Shown here: positions 36,606-49,290 of the stretch, one piece after another | Position numbering within the stretch: the stretch's first letter is position 1 | Layout: each line of letters starts with the position of its first letter | Origin: Magicicada septendecula | Lineage: Eukaryota > Arthropoda > Insecta > Hemiptera > Cicadidae | Direction: 5' to 3' | Length of the DNA: 64,000 bases | NCBI GenBank assembly: GCA_034769895.1 | Contig: CM068369.1 | Span: 147,395,574 to 147,459,573, forward strand | The notes under the pieces: model-generated | The model's database searches: none | What the model was told of the DNA's origin: nothing | What the model saw: only the letters and a program-made list of their open reading frames with translations | Translations under genes and position numbers: made by a program

Positions 36606-36994
36606 AATATCGCGATTTACAAATATCTCTTACATAAGCTAAACAAGTGACCGACCGGCCATTCGGTGGATTCGATAAAAACTCTATTTGGTTTATGTGC
36701 ATGACCGAGCCACGAGCCACCAGCAGCGCTGGCCGTTTAAATCCCAGCAAACGGAACATTTAATTACGGTTTTGTTACCGAACCTGACTGGTCCTGACTG
36801 CCGTTCCCCGTCAGTGCAAGAAAGTACATGCGGGTTTATCTGTATCTGATTTCGTTACAGGCTATCTACTGGGCACCGTCGTAACAAAATCAAACTGCGA
36901 ATTAAATTGTTCTACAAGTCACTATTTCTTTTACTTTTCTATGTGGGTACTTTAATAAGTAAAATACTTTTCCTTTTTTACAAAATAAGTTGAA

Positions 36995-37025
<31 letters not shown>

Positions 37026-39567
37026 TCGCTGTATAAAGAACAATATGAAAGCGACGAATAAGCGTGACGAATCGTTGTGGTGAACCCATCTTAGGAAATT
37101 GGCGGAATTCAAAAGTATATCATTCTGAACGAAGCAGATAGATTTTGTATGCCATATTCAGAAGCATGGTTCTCAGATAATGCTTACAAACTATCATTCA
37201 CTACTTCTATTCTTGTAGTCGTATTTCCATTTCTATACCGACTTCTTGTTAGCCTTTCAAATATTTTAATATCATTTCTATTATCTTTCGTATTGTTTAA
37301 ATTAGCAGCCATCCTTACTATTTCTATTATCCATTTCTACATATTTCCTAATTTTACTTAGCACCAACAGTAATCTTATAAAATAGAAGCATACTAATCC
37401 TCTTCACTAATCTTGTCATACTATTCTAGGTCTTCTATCGTGTCCAGTTTTTATTGACTTGCTACGAGTTTGATTCAGTATTTTTTTTACATTCCTTATC
37501 AAATAATTCGTTTAGTCTTTCCCACAAACGTGTTGCTGTATACATCACACTGTCCATTATTTTTTGTCATTCTCCTTCCATTAAGCCTTCGTTATGCGCT
37601 TTCAGTTTCTCTTCTACCACTTTCCTATAAGTTTGTTTAATTTCACTGTTACTTGATTAATCTACACGCAGTTTCCTCATGTTCCCATTTTTTATTGTTT
37701 ATATTATTTCTTTATTATTTTAACAGTCGCTGTGAAGCGGTCTAGTAGATACACCTTGTTTTATGACCTGTTGATACCAAAGATTCTTTCTGAGACAAGG
37801 TTCAACATCTGTTGATAAGAAGTTACGAAATTAATAATCTCACAGTTTTTCACCACAAACTAGTCTTATACATTTACACAGTTCATAGAAAATTTGTAAC
37901 AAATCGGAAACATTATTTCTGAATGTGATTTATTAAACTGAATCTGAACCAAAGTGAGACTGTTATTGTAGTATAAAAACCGCTAATGAATCACATATGA
38001 ATAAAGATGTTAGAAGAAATTATTTTAATAGTTAAAATAATATCCAGTAAATTCATTACGCTGGCGGTAAAATAATAAACTAAATAGTTTTGGCAACCGG
38101 ACGTGGAAATGTGCACGCGAACACTGGCCCGTGGACATCTTCCTTTGTACAGAGTGTAACCTATTCAATTCACAAAACTTTCAGGTGAACCTCTGTATTG
38201 TGCTCTAATCGAAAACAATCGGTAGTCTGTAAAAGGAGAATTTTATGTAGCAATCATCTCGTAAAGCAACAAAAGGATTGCAAAAAGGGTGTTGTCCCTA
38301 CACATCATTGTCTGTTTGCAATACGCTTTAACTCGAAATGTCATGCTCAGCATTCAGGAGCACGGCTCACCATGACTACCATCTTCCTTTTCAGCTGTTT
38401 ATTTTTTCTTGCAATTTGGACTCCCACATAGCACGTTTGACGTCTTGTATTCACGACAATCATTGACTGTGAAACAGCAATTACTAGCGCGAGTATTTAT
38501 TTTGGTATAACGACATCTGTGCCTTGTAGGGAAGCGGTTCCAAATCTTCTGTGGAACGGCATCTACCAACAGATTTTGAAATTGTTTTGTTATATGAAAG
38601 TTTATACAAACAATAATAGGGGGACTCTTATTATGTTGTAAGATTACATAAAATAAAAATAGTGCTTTTGGAACTCTTTTTAAACTCATACAAAATCTTT
38701 TATTAATGAGAGTAAACATAGTGGTTATTAAAAATAATACAAATTGTTACTATAGCGTGATGATGTACCAGACTATTTAGTGTCAAGCGTGCAGAGACCT
38801 AAAACTTAAGTTACACCTAAGGGTAGGAGAGTGTGAGTATGTATAAGCATTTAAAGATTGCGTTTGATAGTTTTTTCTATTGTGTTAGAAATTTTTCTGT
38901 TAACGAAATTTAACAAACTTTGAAAACATAAATATTATCTACGTAACAATTTATATTCCAATAATAAATCTGTGTTTTGATTAAAAGAGTCAAGATTCAA
39001 TCTCAGTCAAATTCTACCGGAAGGTTACTATTATTATTTTTTTTTTTAAGATTGTAAAAGAAAATTTTCATTTTGTATTCGCAAAATGATTACCTGAGCG
39101 CATTCCAAAAATATCTCAATATCTCAAAGCGATTTGTGATGTTTGAGGATGTTGTTTGCCCATTTTATCCAAAACAGGACTAACTTGAGTTAGTGAAAAC
39201 AGATTTTTAACTGCATTCAGTAGAGAGTTCTATATGCGAATCCTTCTGGCTTAAATTATAGATTCACGTCGATTTCAAATTTTCTTCAGTAAAAGGATTT
39301 TTGAAACCGCTACCAATTGTCAGTTCTTTGCTCAGACATTTTAATTTATGCGATATTAAAGTAGAACAAGTCTTATTTACCAAAGCTCTTATTATTAAAT
39401 AATGTATTAAGTAATAATTATTAAGCCGTCCAATCATTCAGACATTAGTGCATTTAATCGTGTTACGAACATGATTCAGTACAAAACACTGTAGAGTAAT
39501 AATTTGTTTTGATCTTGCGAAACATAAAATAAATATTTTCTCTATCCACTATTTATGAACAGCTCTT
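36606..39567. other. AT-rich sequence, nothing recognised
   Basis: It includes a short (GT)n run at 36999-37025. The open frames at 37149-37361, 38198-38431 and 38399-38719 show no family motif. Confidence 0.45.
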
Positions 39568-39999
39568 CAGAGGCTTATTTACCGGGACGGACGAACGGGA
39601 CCAGGCCCCTCCATCCAGAAAGGTAAAAAATTTGACAAATTTTGTTAATCTCTTAATTTTTAAGCCTTTTTATTATTTTTTCAGCTATGTTTTTAAGCTG
39701 CTAACTCTTTTATATTTACACAAATAGGTTTATTACACAGCATCTGCATATACCTTTGAAGTATGAAATATAGGAAAATCAATTCAGACAGTCAGTATCT
39801 TGTAAACAACGTTTCAGTAACGAGTATTTATTGAGTTATTACCGTTGGCTTTAATGAGATTGATTTCGGAATGTCATCTCACGTTTTTCAGCCACTTTGA
39901 AAATAGTAATGTTGATTAGTCTTAACTTGTTTCTTCTGTATGAACCCGACTTGACCGGACCCCGGACCCCCTCCATGCCAAATTCTAGGTACGCCACTG
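39568..39999. mobile_element. Short non-autonomous hAT-type element
   Basis: The left end begins CAGAGGC and the right end, reverse-complemented, begins CAGTGGCGTACCTAGAATTT, a start often seen in insect hAT-type elements. Subterminal GC-rich blocks (GGGACCAGGCCCCTCCAT and GGACCCCCTCCATGCC) mirror each other. Flanking 8-mers CAGCTCTT and CAGTTGTT agree at six of eight positions, consistent with an aged 8-bp duplication. The 432-bp interior has no transposase. Confidence 0.6.
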
Positions 40000-40007
40000 C
40001 AGTTGTT

Positions 40008-42763
40008 ATAGACAAGATATGGTAGAAATGGTTCCATTCACAAACCATTAGCAGAGACGGTATTACCAAACAAGTAATCCTGTGGAGATACTAGTACAAA
40101 ACTTAGGACGGTTTCACAGGGTTATCCGATCATTACTTAAAAATTCGATCGTCACATCTATTTTTACATAAAACAGAAAACTTTCAGTTTAAGTTTATTT
40201 TAATTTCCTTTAAAGCACTAGAATTCGACAAGAAAAGTAACCTCCATCTGGCTTATTTAGTATACAAATACTTATCGACTGTATTCCACAGGAAAAGAAT
40301 TTTAAAACACTGTAGAAGTCAATATAGAAGACACAACCTCGTAAAATCTTTATCTGTTTTTACTATCTTTGAAAACTCTCACAGAGCTGTATTTTATACT
40401 AACCCACTTAGCATTTCATAAAAATATTTAAAACATATTTCAAATTAAAGCAACGAAAATGAATTTCAGTTTAACGACCTACTTAACGATTCACAAGTAC
40501 CTACTGAGCTAGTTACGAGGTCAGTTAGCTGAAGGAAACTCTAGAAGAAAGAGATACAGAAGAAGACCACGTTTACAACGTGTCCAGCTAAGGATCCTGC
40601 AGACGACTGTCGCAGACCAATCTGCGGACCGAGTATCCAAGAAGAAGGAGAAGTACTTAGCCATAAAAGTCTTTGAATTAGCCTATTTATATTTTTCCGC
40701 TAAATGTTTACGAGGCACATCGCGTTCCACTAATCCTGGAAAGAATCCAATACAGAAGAGGACACCAATTTTTCGGTACATCCAACAAATAAATAATAAT
40801 ACCCTGGCCAACAATATCCAAATGAACAACGTCTTATGGTATTAGGCTGTGGGTAGAGATCACACAATGAAAGTTTCAAGTAGGCCTATATATACGTAAA
40901 CAGTGATACTTTCGTAATGACTGGATATAAAATATTTCGATTCCAGAAAGTTATCATCTTAAGTAGATATTGCAAATACCGTGAAACGTGTAACAACATG
41001 CGGTGTGTGTGTATGCGCGCGCGCGCTGGCTCGCGAGCTATCTCGCCTACGTATCTATATACATATATTTTTATTTTTATAGACACATTCATATGAAAAC
41101 CTTGAACAGAAACCTTGGCGACGAAGTGAGTTATCGTGTTTCTATATTTTTCAACAGTTCGTGTACGGTTCGGTGGTGCATCTATACATAAACGTGTGAT
41201 GTGTCGCGTCGCAGTATCTCTTTAAATTACGATCGTTGTTTTATGTTTTTTATTCTCACGTTTTATGAGTACGCGTAGCTGCACACCGTTTCTGTACATC
41301 GTGGTAAACGCAACTTGATTTATTCTCAAAATATAACAGATTTATTAACATCCACGAGCCTGTTAAAAATAATTGAACAGAATCTCAGTCATAATCTTAA
41401 TTGTATAATACTGATATAAATAAATCTTTAGTGTTTTTTTTTTTTTAAATTGTCGGTCGTGTTAAGCTACGCACTGTGTCATATATAATAGGGCAACGAA
41501 CAAAAATATTAAATTCATCGTGCTCCTAACTGACTATTATTCACTACGGTTCAGTACTTAAAATTCACATAAATCAGATAAATTCTAATATTCAAAAGTT
41601 TCCTCTCCCCTTCCTATTAAAGTTTTCACAATATTTTAATACGTTTTCGTCTCCTACTCTCCACACTTTTAAAAAAATTCTTTTTGTTATTTCACCATAT
41701 ATTTATTTTAGATTTTTTTTAATTTGAAATTAGTTCTTCCATTAATAATTGATAATAATGACATCTAATAACATTATTTTTAACTAAAGTAACAGAGTTT
41801 GTTATTTAAATGCACTTTATAAAGGAAAATCTCTTTTTAAATAAATTTTTTAACAGAAAGTAAGGTGTAGGCGATTACAGAAGCGATTTGTTTTACATTG
41901 CACATCTCCTTTTTATCATATTCAAGAGATAGTTTGTGCCGCGACCCGCAACATGCACCACTAAGCCTTTGACAACGACTTCAGGTTGTGTACAAGCAAC
42001 GGGCAAGCTGACGATCGCCATTACGCCACCTTCGATCTTCAGATGAGCTCCCGCCGCGACCCGGTGACAACGACGACTCAAAAGAGGGGCTTGCTACCGG
42101 CCGTAGGGTTGACCGAGCCGTAGGTCGATAAGTGACCGAGGACGCTGATAAAGGGGTTGGCCTGGAAACGGGCAGAACAGTGGTAGAATTCCTGTAAAGT
42201 GTTCGTATGGTGGCATTCAGGGAACGGACACCTAGGCTAAACCTTTGATGAGAGTTGTATTCTTGTTGCCTTTTAATATTTTTCGAGTAATGCTATCTGT
42301 GTACCTACATTATTCCGCTAAAATACCCATACCTCAACGTCTTCACAAACATCTTATCCGATTACCCATAGTTCCATTACAGTACACCGTGGCGTGGCCA
42401 GAGTAGTATAAATTGACATTTGACAAATCTCTGTGGCTTCAGTTAACATAAATACAATTATCTTCTTACAACGGGGCCACATCAGCTGCTTTAAGCAAAG
42501 TAAATATTCAAGACACTGGTTGCGATGATTAAAAATCTGTTAAATATTTCGTAAGTTAGATACAAAATATTATTTGTTTAACTCCCAGCAATAGTTGCTT
42601 TTTATTTGCACAATTAGGTTCAGAAGATGTTTTTAAAGCATTTTCTGACCTGTTAACGTAAAAACACAAGGTTGTAACAACAGCATATGAAACAACAAAC
42701 GCAGGAATTTAGGTTTAAATTCTTTTCCTCGAAGATCACACAGATGCCGCACAAAACTGCAGA
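40008..42763. other. Spacer with CG tract
   Basis: No gene recognised. An alternating GT/GC stretch lies at 41003-41030. A GC-richer patch at 41930-42230 has no identifiable coding or structural signal. Confidence 0.4.
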
Positions 42764-42771
42764 CGCTAGAC
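42764..42771. repeat. 8-bp target duplication, left
   Basis: CGCTAGAC, repeated exactly at 45022-45029. Confidence 0.95.
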
Positions 42772-42910
42772 CAGGGGTCTCCAAACGTTTTCACTTGAGG
42801 GCCGAATTAAAAAATCTTGGACGTCAGGAGGGCCAACAATATATGTATATATTATATTTAATTTTTATAATGAATTTAACTCAAGCTATTTCTTTCCTTA
42901 TTAGGTAAAT

Positions 42911-42941
42911 GTTTCGGGTACCATTGTGTACCCATCCTCAG
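42911..42941 (-). ncRNA. Hammerhead-like core, PLE-B left
   Basis: On the minus strand CTGAGGA, a 6-bp perfect stem II (GGGTAC / GTACCC around ACAATG), then GAAAC. The triplet after stem III has changed to ATTTACC, so cleavage is doubtful. Confidence 0.5.
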
Positions 42942-43039
42942 CCCTCCGGATTTTGTGTCTGGTGAAGTACAAGTGTGTTGGCTGGTTGCTATTGTGGCTT
43001 CCTGTTGGCTTCTGGTACATTAAATTGGTATTATCTTAT

Positions 43040-43209
43040 CCAAATGCCATTTGGATCAAAGGAGCAATATACAGAAAACCAACTTCCACTAACATCATTA
43101 TACCTAACCTTTCTGACCACCCACCACAACATAAAATGGCAGCATTCTATTCACTATGTAACAGAATGTACAAAATACACCTAAACAAACAAGAAACAGA
43201 CAAAGAAAG

Positions 43210-43242
<33 letters not shown>

Positions 43243-44029
43243 AAATTGCTTGTAAAAATGGATATAATAAAAACACTGTAAATAAAATAGAAAATAAATT
43301 CAAATATAAAATAAAAACTGAACAATTAAGAATTAATCAAATCGAACAAAACAAAAATAATAACAACAATAAAAAATGATAAATACAACATACATAAATA
43401 ATAAAATGACAAAGCTAACAAAACTGTTTAAGAACACAGACATTAAAATAGCATACAAAACTAACAAAAATAATCTACAAAAACTAAATAACCCACACAA
43501 AAAAGATAATACAACAACCAATGGTATATATACAAAATTGAATCCCAAGATTGCAATAAATGTTACATAGGACAAAAAAAAAACAACTGAAAAACGTTAT
43601 TTTGAACACATAAACTCATCAAAAAAACCAGAAATATACAAATCTAATTTGGCCACACATGCAATAAACACTGGACATGAATTCCCAAACATAACCAACA
43701 TGACACTAATAAAATACATACCACACAAAGGCACCATAATGAACATTTGGGAAAATTTACAAATATACAAATATAAAACAGAAAACAAACTAATACCTGA
43801 ACCAATACAAATCAATACAAAACATGACACAATTTTCAAAGCACTCAACATCGAAAATACACAAAATACTAATACATACACCACAATCACACACAATAAT
43901 ACCAATTTAAAGTACCAGAAGGCAACAGGAAGCCACAATAACAACCAGCCAACACACATGTACTTCACCAGACAAAAAATCCGGAAGGCTGAGGATGGGT
44001 ACACAATGGAACCCGAAACATGTTCCTAA
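43040..44029 (+). pseudogene. Penelope-like element reverse-transcriptase end plus endonuclease
   Basis: The first frame gives IYRKPTSTNIIIPNLSDHPP then HKMAAFYSLCNRMYKIHLNK, the conserved C-terminal reverse-transcriptase block of Penelope-like elements. A second frame gives KLTKLFKNTDIKIAYKTNKN and NGIY; there a frame change destroys the cysteine and YIG part. A third frame (43649-44029) gives ATHAINTGHEFPNITN and continues to TRQKIRKAEDGYTMEPETCS before a stop. Several frame breaks make this copy inactive. Confidence 0.75.
43989..44019 (+). ncRNA. Hammerhead-like core, PLE-B right
   Basis: CTGAGGA, stem II GGGT pairing with ACCC around a 10-base loop, GAAAC and CATGTT. It is the most complete match in the window together with the one at 34302. 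Confidence 0.6.
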
Positions 44030-44170
44030 TAAGGAAAGAAATATCTTGAGGTAAATTCATTATAAAAATTAAATATAATATATACATCAAGAAACGGACT
44101 ATAGCAAAAAGTGTTTATAAATATATATCATTTTCTATATAAGTAACTCGATGTTTCTTGCAGTAATTAT

Positions 44171-44318
44171 ATAATTTGTGATGTTTTAAATTTGTTTCTT
44201 CTGCAAGTAGATAATATTGTATATTCTTTTTAAAAATTTCTTAAAAAGAAAAAAAAAAAAAAGAATATACAATATTATCTACTTGCAGAAGAAACAAATT
44301 GAAAACATCACAAATTAT
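44171..44318. repeat. Near-perfect 61-bp inverted repeat (hairpin)
   Basis: 44171-44231 is complementary to 44258-44318 with a single mismatch; the 26-bp centre is A-rich. It lies inside the hAT-type element just right of PLE-B and is followed by (TA)n at 44320-44343. Confidence 0.9.
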
Positions 44319-44837
44319 AAATATATATATATATATATATATAGTCAACTTTTTATGTTAACGAAATAATCAAGTCAATAAAATATACATTTAAATAGAA
44401 GTAAGCAGACTTATCAAAAAAAACAAATTCATTTATGCAAAATAATGTAAATAAAAATAAGGAAAAAATAAAATTAAAAGATATTTCTTATGTATTATTT
44501 TTTGGCTTTCTTATGTACGTATGTGATGTCTGGAGTTGCTTCTGACATATAATGTCTGACCATTTTGGGTCAAATTTTGACCTAACCTTACCTATCACTA
44601 AAATGGATTTCAAGTGTTCGTGTGACAAGTTAGCCCTGTACTTTGATTTTACTAAGTTCATTTTGAAAACTTTTGTTCGCAGATATAGGTCGATCCAAAC
44701 ACTGAAAGTACTGCTCTTTCCGAGCGCACGGGAGGGATAGGAATCTTTCCTTTAGGTTGATGCGAATGAAAAGCGTGATTCATTCAAGGCAGCCAGACGA
44801 ACAAGCACATTAACCACGTAAATGTTTTAACTTGTAC

Positions 44838-44903
44838 AAAATATTATAACATTTTACTGTACTTATTTCTTGTTTAGTTATTTAGTAAAATGTTATAATA
44901 TTT
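44838..44903. repeat. 20-bp inverted repeat in the hAT interior
   Basis: AAATATTATAACATTTTACT and its complement at 44884-44903 are perfect, with a 25-bp spacer. Confidence 0.85.
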
Positions 44904-45021
44904 GAAGTATTTTGACGATCTATTTAAAAACTGCACGCAGCATCGTCCGGATAGCCGCGGGCCGGGCAATGACCCTTTGCGGGCCGGATCCGGCCCACTG
45001 GCCGTAATTTGGAGACCCCTG

Positions 45022-45029
45022 CGCTAGAC
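45022..45029. repeat. 8-bp target duplication, right
   Basis: CGCTAGAC, identical to 42764-42771. Confidence 0.95.
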
Positions 45030-48000
45030 AAACGCTAAAGATAGAAATAAATAATTAATTGCAACGTGGGGAAAACCCTTGCAGTTTTTTAAAATCTAGA
45101 GACGGTATATTATTTAATCGTTAGCACACAATTTTCATAATTGATACAACATCCTATGTGTGTAACATGGATTAAAAATAGCTTACAATGAGAACTAACT
45201 ACAGGTGTAATTAATTACTATGTGAAAACATCTAGCTGTTTTACAAGGTTACAATTGTACATAAGTTAAAATGTGAAGCAAAATAAAACGAATTCGGATG
45301 TGCTAACAATGCAGATACAATGTCTGAAAATAGGACGAACCGTGAATTTGGTGAGTCATGGGTTCAGAAATAACCTAAGAAACTGACGTTGATTGAAAGG
45401 TCTGTAATTATTACAATAAGTTTTTTATTTCTTACTACGTTTGTTATTGTGAAATAGCTTTCGCAATGCTTCGAGCAGTACCGACTAATTAATTACTTTT
45501 ATTACACAAAAATGCTAAAAACTCATCAAACTTTTATTTTGTCGTGTTGCTTTCAACAATATCTGAGAAAATTCCCATGCGTGACACGTTTTTTTGCATG
45601 TCGTGTGTCAAGGATACTTGATTAAACACGTGTAACAACGGAATTTTGTAAACGGTAAGTGGTGGGAGTAAGGAAGCTTCAGGGTGTTGCGTAGGGCAAC
45701 TCATTGAGTATCTATACTTAGACTAGGAGACAGAATCGTGTGTTGGAACATTGGTTCTATACAGTAGAAGTAGTGAACTTGTGAGGAAACTGTGTTAATT
45801 TGGCCAACAGACGCTGAAGAGGGAACCTATTTGAATTTGGAACTAGGTATCGTTAATATAACTGGTCTGATAATACGCTTAGGTTAAGTAGAAGTATCCT
45901 AGTTTAGATCCTAGACGTTCTAATAATGGTGTCTTAGTTTTCTTCACGCGTAATTCGGTTACCCATTGAAAATGAAAAAGTGTTTCCTACATGAAACAGT
46001 AAAGTAAGGGGTCTCGGGTACTCATTAAACGTATGTATGATATTAGTTTATTTCTACATATCGTACTCACACACGCGCGCGCGCGCGTAAGTGATGAGCG
46101 ATGCGCCAAGTTTTCATATTCGTTTTCCAAGTTGTGTCGTATACTGTACAGTGCCTCCAATTGCGACCAGTTTTCTCGTATAAAAAGTTGTGTATTAAAC
46201 AGACAATACGAACATTTCAGAAGGTGATGCAGATTTCATAAATTATTCACTGTGTGTTTCGTCAATTACTCAATAGAAAGTTTTCTTTAAAATCCTTCCC
46301 GATTATCTGTTTTTCTGTTATTTAAAACATAATTATGTACTTCAACATTTTCTGCAAAACTTTTTAAATTTTTATTATTTTTAACTTCTTAACAAAAAAT
46401 ATCTTGTTGATTCATCCTCTTCGTTCACTTTTTTTAATATTATTATATAGAAAAACTTTCACAAATAAACTAACATTTGTGAAAGTTTTTTATATATAAT
46501 AATTCTTAACAAACTTTCTTCAGTTTTTACTTTCGTTATTTTTTCTATTTAATTATCTTTTAGTCATACGTTAAAATGTTTATGCTTCTTCGAAACTCGT
46601 TAAAGATTACTTGATAGTTTTATTAACTTTAGTATCCTCACAATTTACAAATTATGTTTAGCTTTCTTCAATTTATGTTTGACATGACAATGTAAAATTT
46701 ACTTTATGATTTATAAATACAGAATTTTTTATGTAATGTTAATGAAAAATTATTGATAATAACCTACTACGCGTAGATTTCAACTTACATTCTGTTTACC
46801 ACATTACGGTGTACACATAGCTACATATTTATTTTTAAATAAGAACAAAAATGTTGTTTAATATGTACACCATTCAACAGTGTGCCCATAATCACACTAG
46901 CATACATCTTATGGATTATTGGAATCTCTTAATTTCATAAGTAAAGTTCATAAAATACTAATTCTGTAACTGTATAAGAAAATGCAATAAAATCATACCA
47001 GTAATATCGTACCTGAAACGTAATAAAACATGTTTGATATTCCAGTTTTAAGCATTTTACAAGTTGTTATTTGTATTTTATAAATTTCACTTTTGAATTG
47101 TGTCATCCTCTTTTTTAAGCAAGTCATATGTCATATGATTAGCAAGTTACATCCAGATGTTAATAAAATAATTTTTTAAGACCTCAAAAGTAAACGTCAT
47201 TATTTAAATTAAAAATAATGCTGTCATTTCATCGTTTGTCTAAAACTACGCATTTGTTTAAAATCTAAACATATGAAATTTTGATTTATCATCGTGAATA
47301 AAATACTAAGTCCAAAACATGATAACATAATTATTAATTCCGTAATTTTAACGTTTCGGCTTTTCAATAAGAACGTTGTAATTTAGTGAAATTAGATGTT
47401 GCATAAACCGCTGTTCCAGTTTCCTCGTTGGTGATTCACGATTATTTCTAGAAAGAACCGACGGACGTGACCCGGAGACCCCTCGGGGCACGCCTTTATT
47501 CTGCATACGATGAATCATCACCTAAACGATCATATCACCCGTAACGTATAATAAATGCAGTGGGCGTTTCATGACGGAATTTACAAATACGTCACAATAC
47601 ATAAACTATGCAGTAATGGTTAGTGGTCAGCAACGGGTCGTCCTTCACAGGGGTGAGTCGTAGCTACAGGATGTAATGTCCTGTAGGACTTCTTAGTCGG
47701 AGAATTTCGTCACATGGTCAATGTCAAATCAGGATTAAACGATCGGACTCTCATAACAATGTAACTTAACAAATTCAATATTGAACTGACCAAGTTGCAA
47801 TAATGGAAATAATATATTCATTTTACAGATTTTCAAAGCTGTCAAGGTAGTGTCAACTGACATAAAACTTCCCTCTTTTTGCGTCATGGCTGAAGCTGGC
47901 ACTACAGCGACTCAATTAGATCACGGGTTTTATCACGGACCGAAGCTCGGGATATTATATTTCAATCTAAATAAAACTGAGTCATCAGGATTACTGAGTT

Positions 48001-48839
48001 AGTAGCCCTCCGTTGCTTTGATACCAGCCTTTCGCTGTTCGAGTATTACACGACTGAGTGATAATTCACCACGGATACGCGTATATTGTACTGTAAAGTC
48101 GGTCTGGGATAAGAAGGAACAAGCTTTACACAAAATGTCATGGTATTATTTTGATACTGTGTATTTTACAAATGAAACGGCAAACACTCTAATGAAAATC
48201 GAATCCTACGGTGTTTACGGTACGGGCCGCCTGTGCTTGTGTAATATGGAACTGTCAGAGCTAACGTTTAATTGCCAATACATCAGAGAGCACGCGGCCG
48301 CTGACTGCCAGGCCAGCTTGAGCAAAACAAACACTTGGTGAAGGGAAAGTGGTTACTTTCTTCAGACCCGTCGTTGTTGTTTACTCTATTGAATAACAAT
48401 TGAACTGAAAAAGTAAATAAAATCGTTTTAACCTGGTTCATTTCTGAACGGACTGACCATACTGTTTAATTGTGTGTCGTAACGCCATCCAACGTTCGGT
48501 TGACGCAATATCAAACTCCTCGGTACTGCACGACCTGATGATCTACCGCCGTTCAATAAAGTCAATAATACAAACTGATGATCTACGAGTAAAGACGATT
48601 AATTAAAAAATTAGGAAAAAGGAAAAATGGTACTTGTCCACTTTAAAAATCGTTAACATAAGATTAATAAAGTGTATTTATTTATTTAATATACAGTGGT
48701 GAAGTAAGCATTATGTTACATTCATTTTACATTGCATTATTTTTAGTCAGACCATATAATACGTACTCACTCAATCAACGCCACGTACGTACACGTTATA
48801 ATACAATCAATTACATTTGAGATTTTTTGTACATTTTAC
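45030..48839. other. AT-rich sequence with small hairpins
   Basis: No gene recognised. CG-repeat (CACGCGCGCGCGCGCG) at about 46070-46087; 25-bp-arm hairpin at 46442-46500; perfect 8-bp stem CTACAGGA / TCCTGTAG at about 47662-47684. The 107-codon plus frame at 48018-48341 has no recognisable motif. Confidence 0.4.
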
Positions 48840-49290
48840 TAAATTTTTTCATTCATTTTTATCTCTCGGTAACCTCTTCGGTTCTTCCAATGATATCCCC
48901 TCTTTCTAAAATTTTATCAATTACTTGGTTGCATGTTTGTCTAAGTCTTCCTACTTTTTTTGTTCTTCACTGTTCTTGATTTCAGGGTAGGTCGTATCTC
49001 TAATTCACTTGTTATGCTAGTACTTCTCATCTTTCCTTCTTTGTTACCCCCAAGACTTCTCGTATACTCCGTTTCCATAGCCTGTATCCTAGTCTATGTC
49101 ACTCAATAACCAAGTCTCAGTGCTAAATATCAAAATAAGTCTATAAATAGTCTTACGTATCATTATTTTAATTTCTCTAGAGATTTCCCTCTTATTTTTG
49201 AAGTTGTATTCGTGGCTTAGCACATTTTCATCGTTTTCCCAGCTCTTTCGTTCTTTGATTTTTTTTCTCCATCTTGTAACATTCATTCGT
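48840..49290 (-). pseudogene. LINE reverse-transcriptase C-terminal fragment
   Basis: The minus frame 49286-49089 ends IYRLILIFSTETWLLSDID, matching the 'LY...YGSETW-L' block that follows the reverse-transcriptase core of non-LTR elements. Reading on in the same direction gives SMETEYTRSLGG, IRPTLKSRTV and RGYHWKNRRG, in the order of the family's tail but with several stops. It is an old dead copy. Confidence 0.6.

Larger units (their letters stand above)
42840..44130. mobile_element. PLE-B: Penelope-like element with inverted ends
   Basis: Roughly 190 bp at the left is the reverse complement of the right end, including the hammerhead-like core. The centre runs forward through the end of the reverse transcriptase and the endonuclease. 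An internal (TA)n at 43212-43240 interrupts the homologous sequence of PLE-A. It inserted after the hAT element because it splits it. Confidence 0.8.
42772..45021. mobile_element. hAT-type element carrying a nested PLE
   Basis: It starts CAGGGGTCTCCAAACG and ends GTTTGGAGACCCCTG-like (TTTGGAGACCCCTG), with subterminal GGGCCGGATCCGGCCC at about 44981-44996. A perfect 8-bp target duplication flanks it, diagnostic of the hAT superfamily. No transposase frame is recognisable. About 1.3 kb of the 2.25 kb is the nested PLE-B. Confidence 0.9.
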
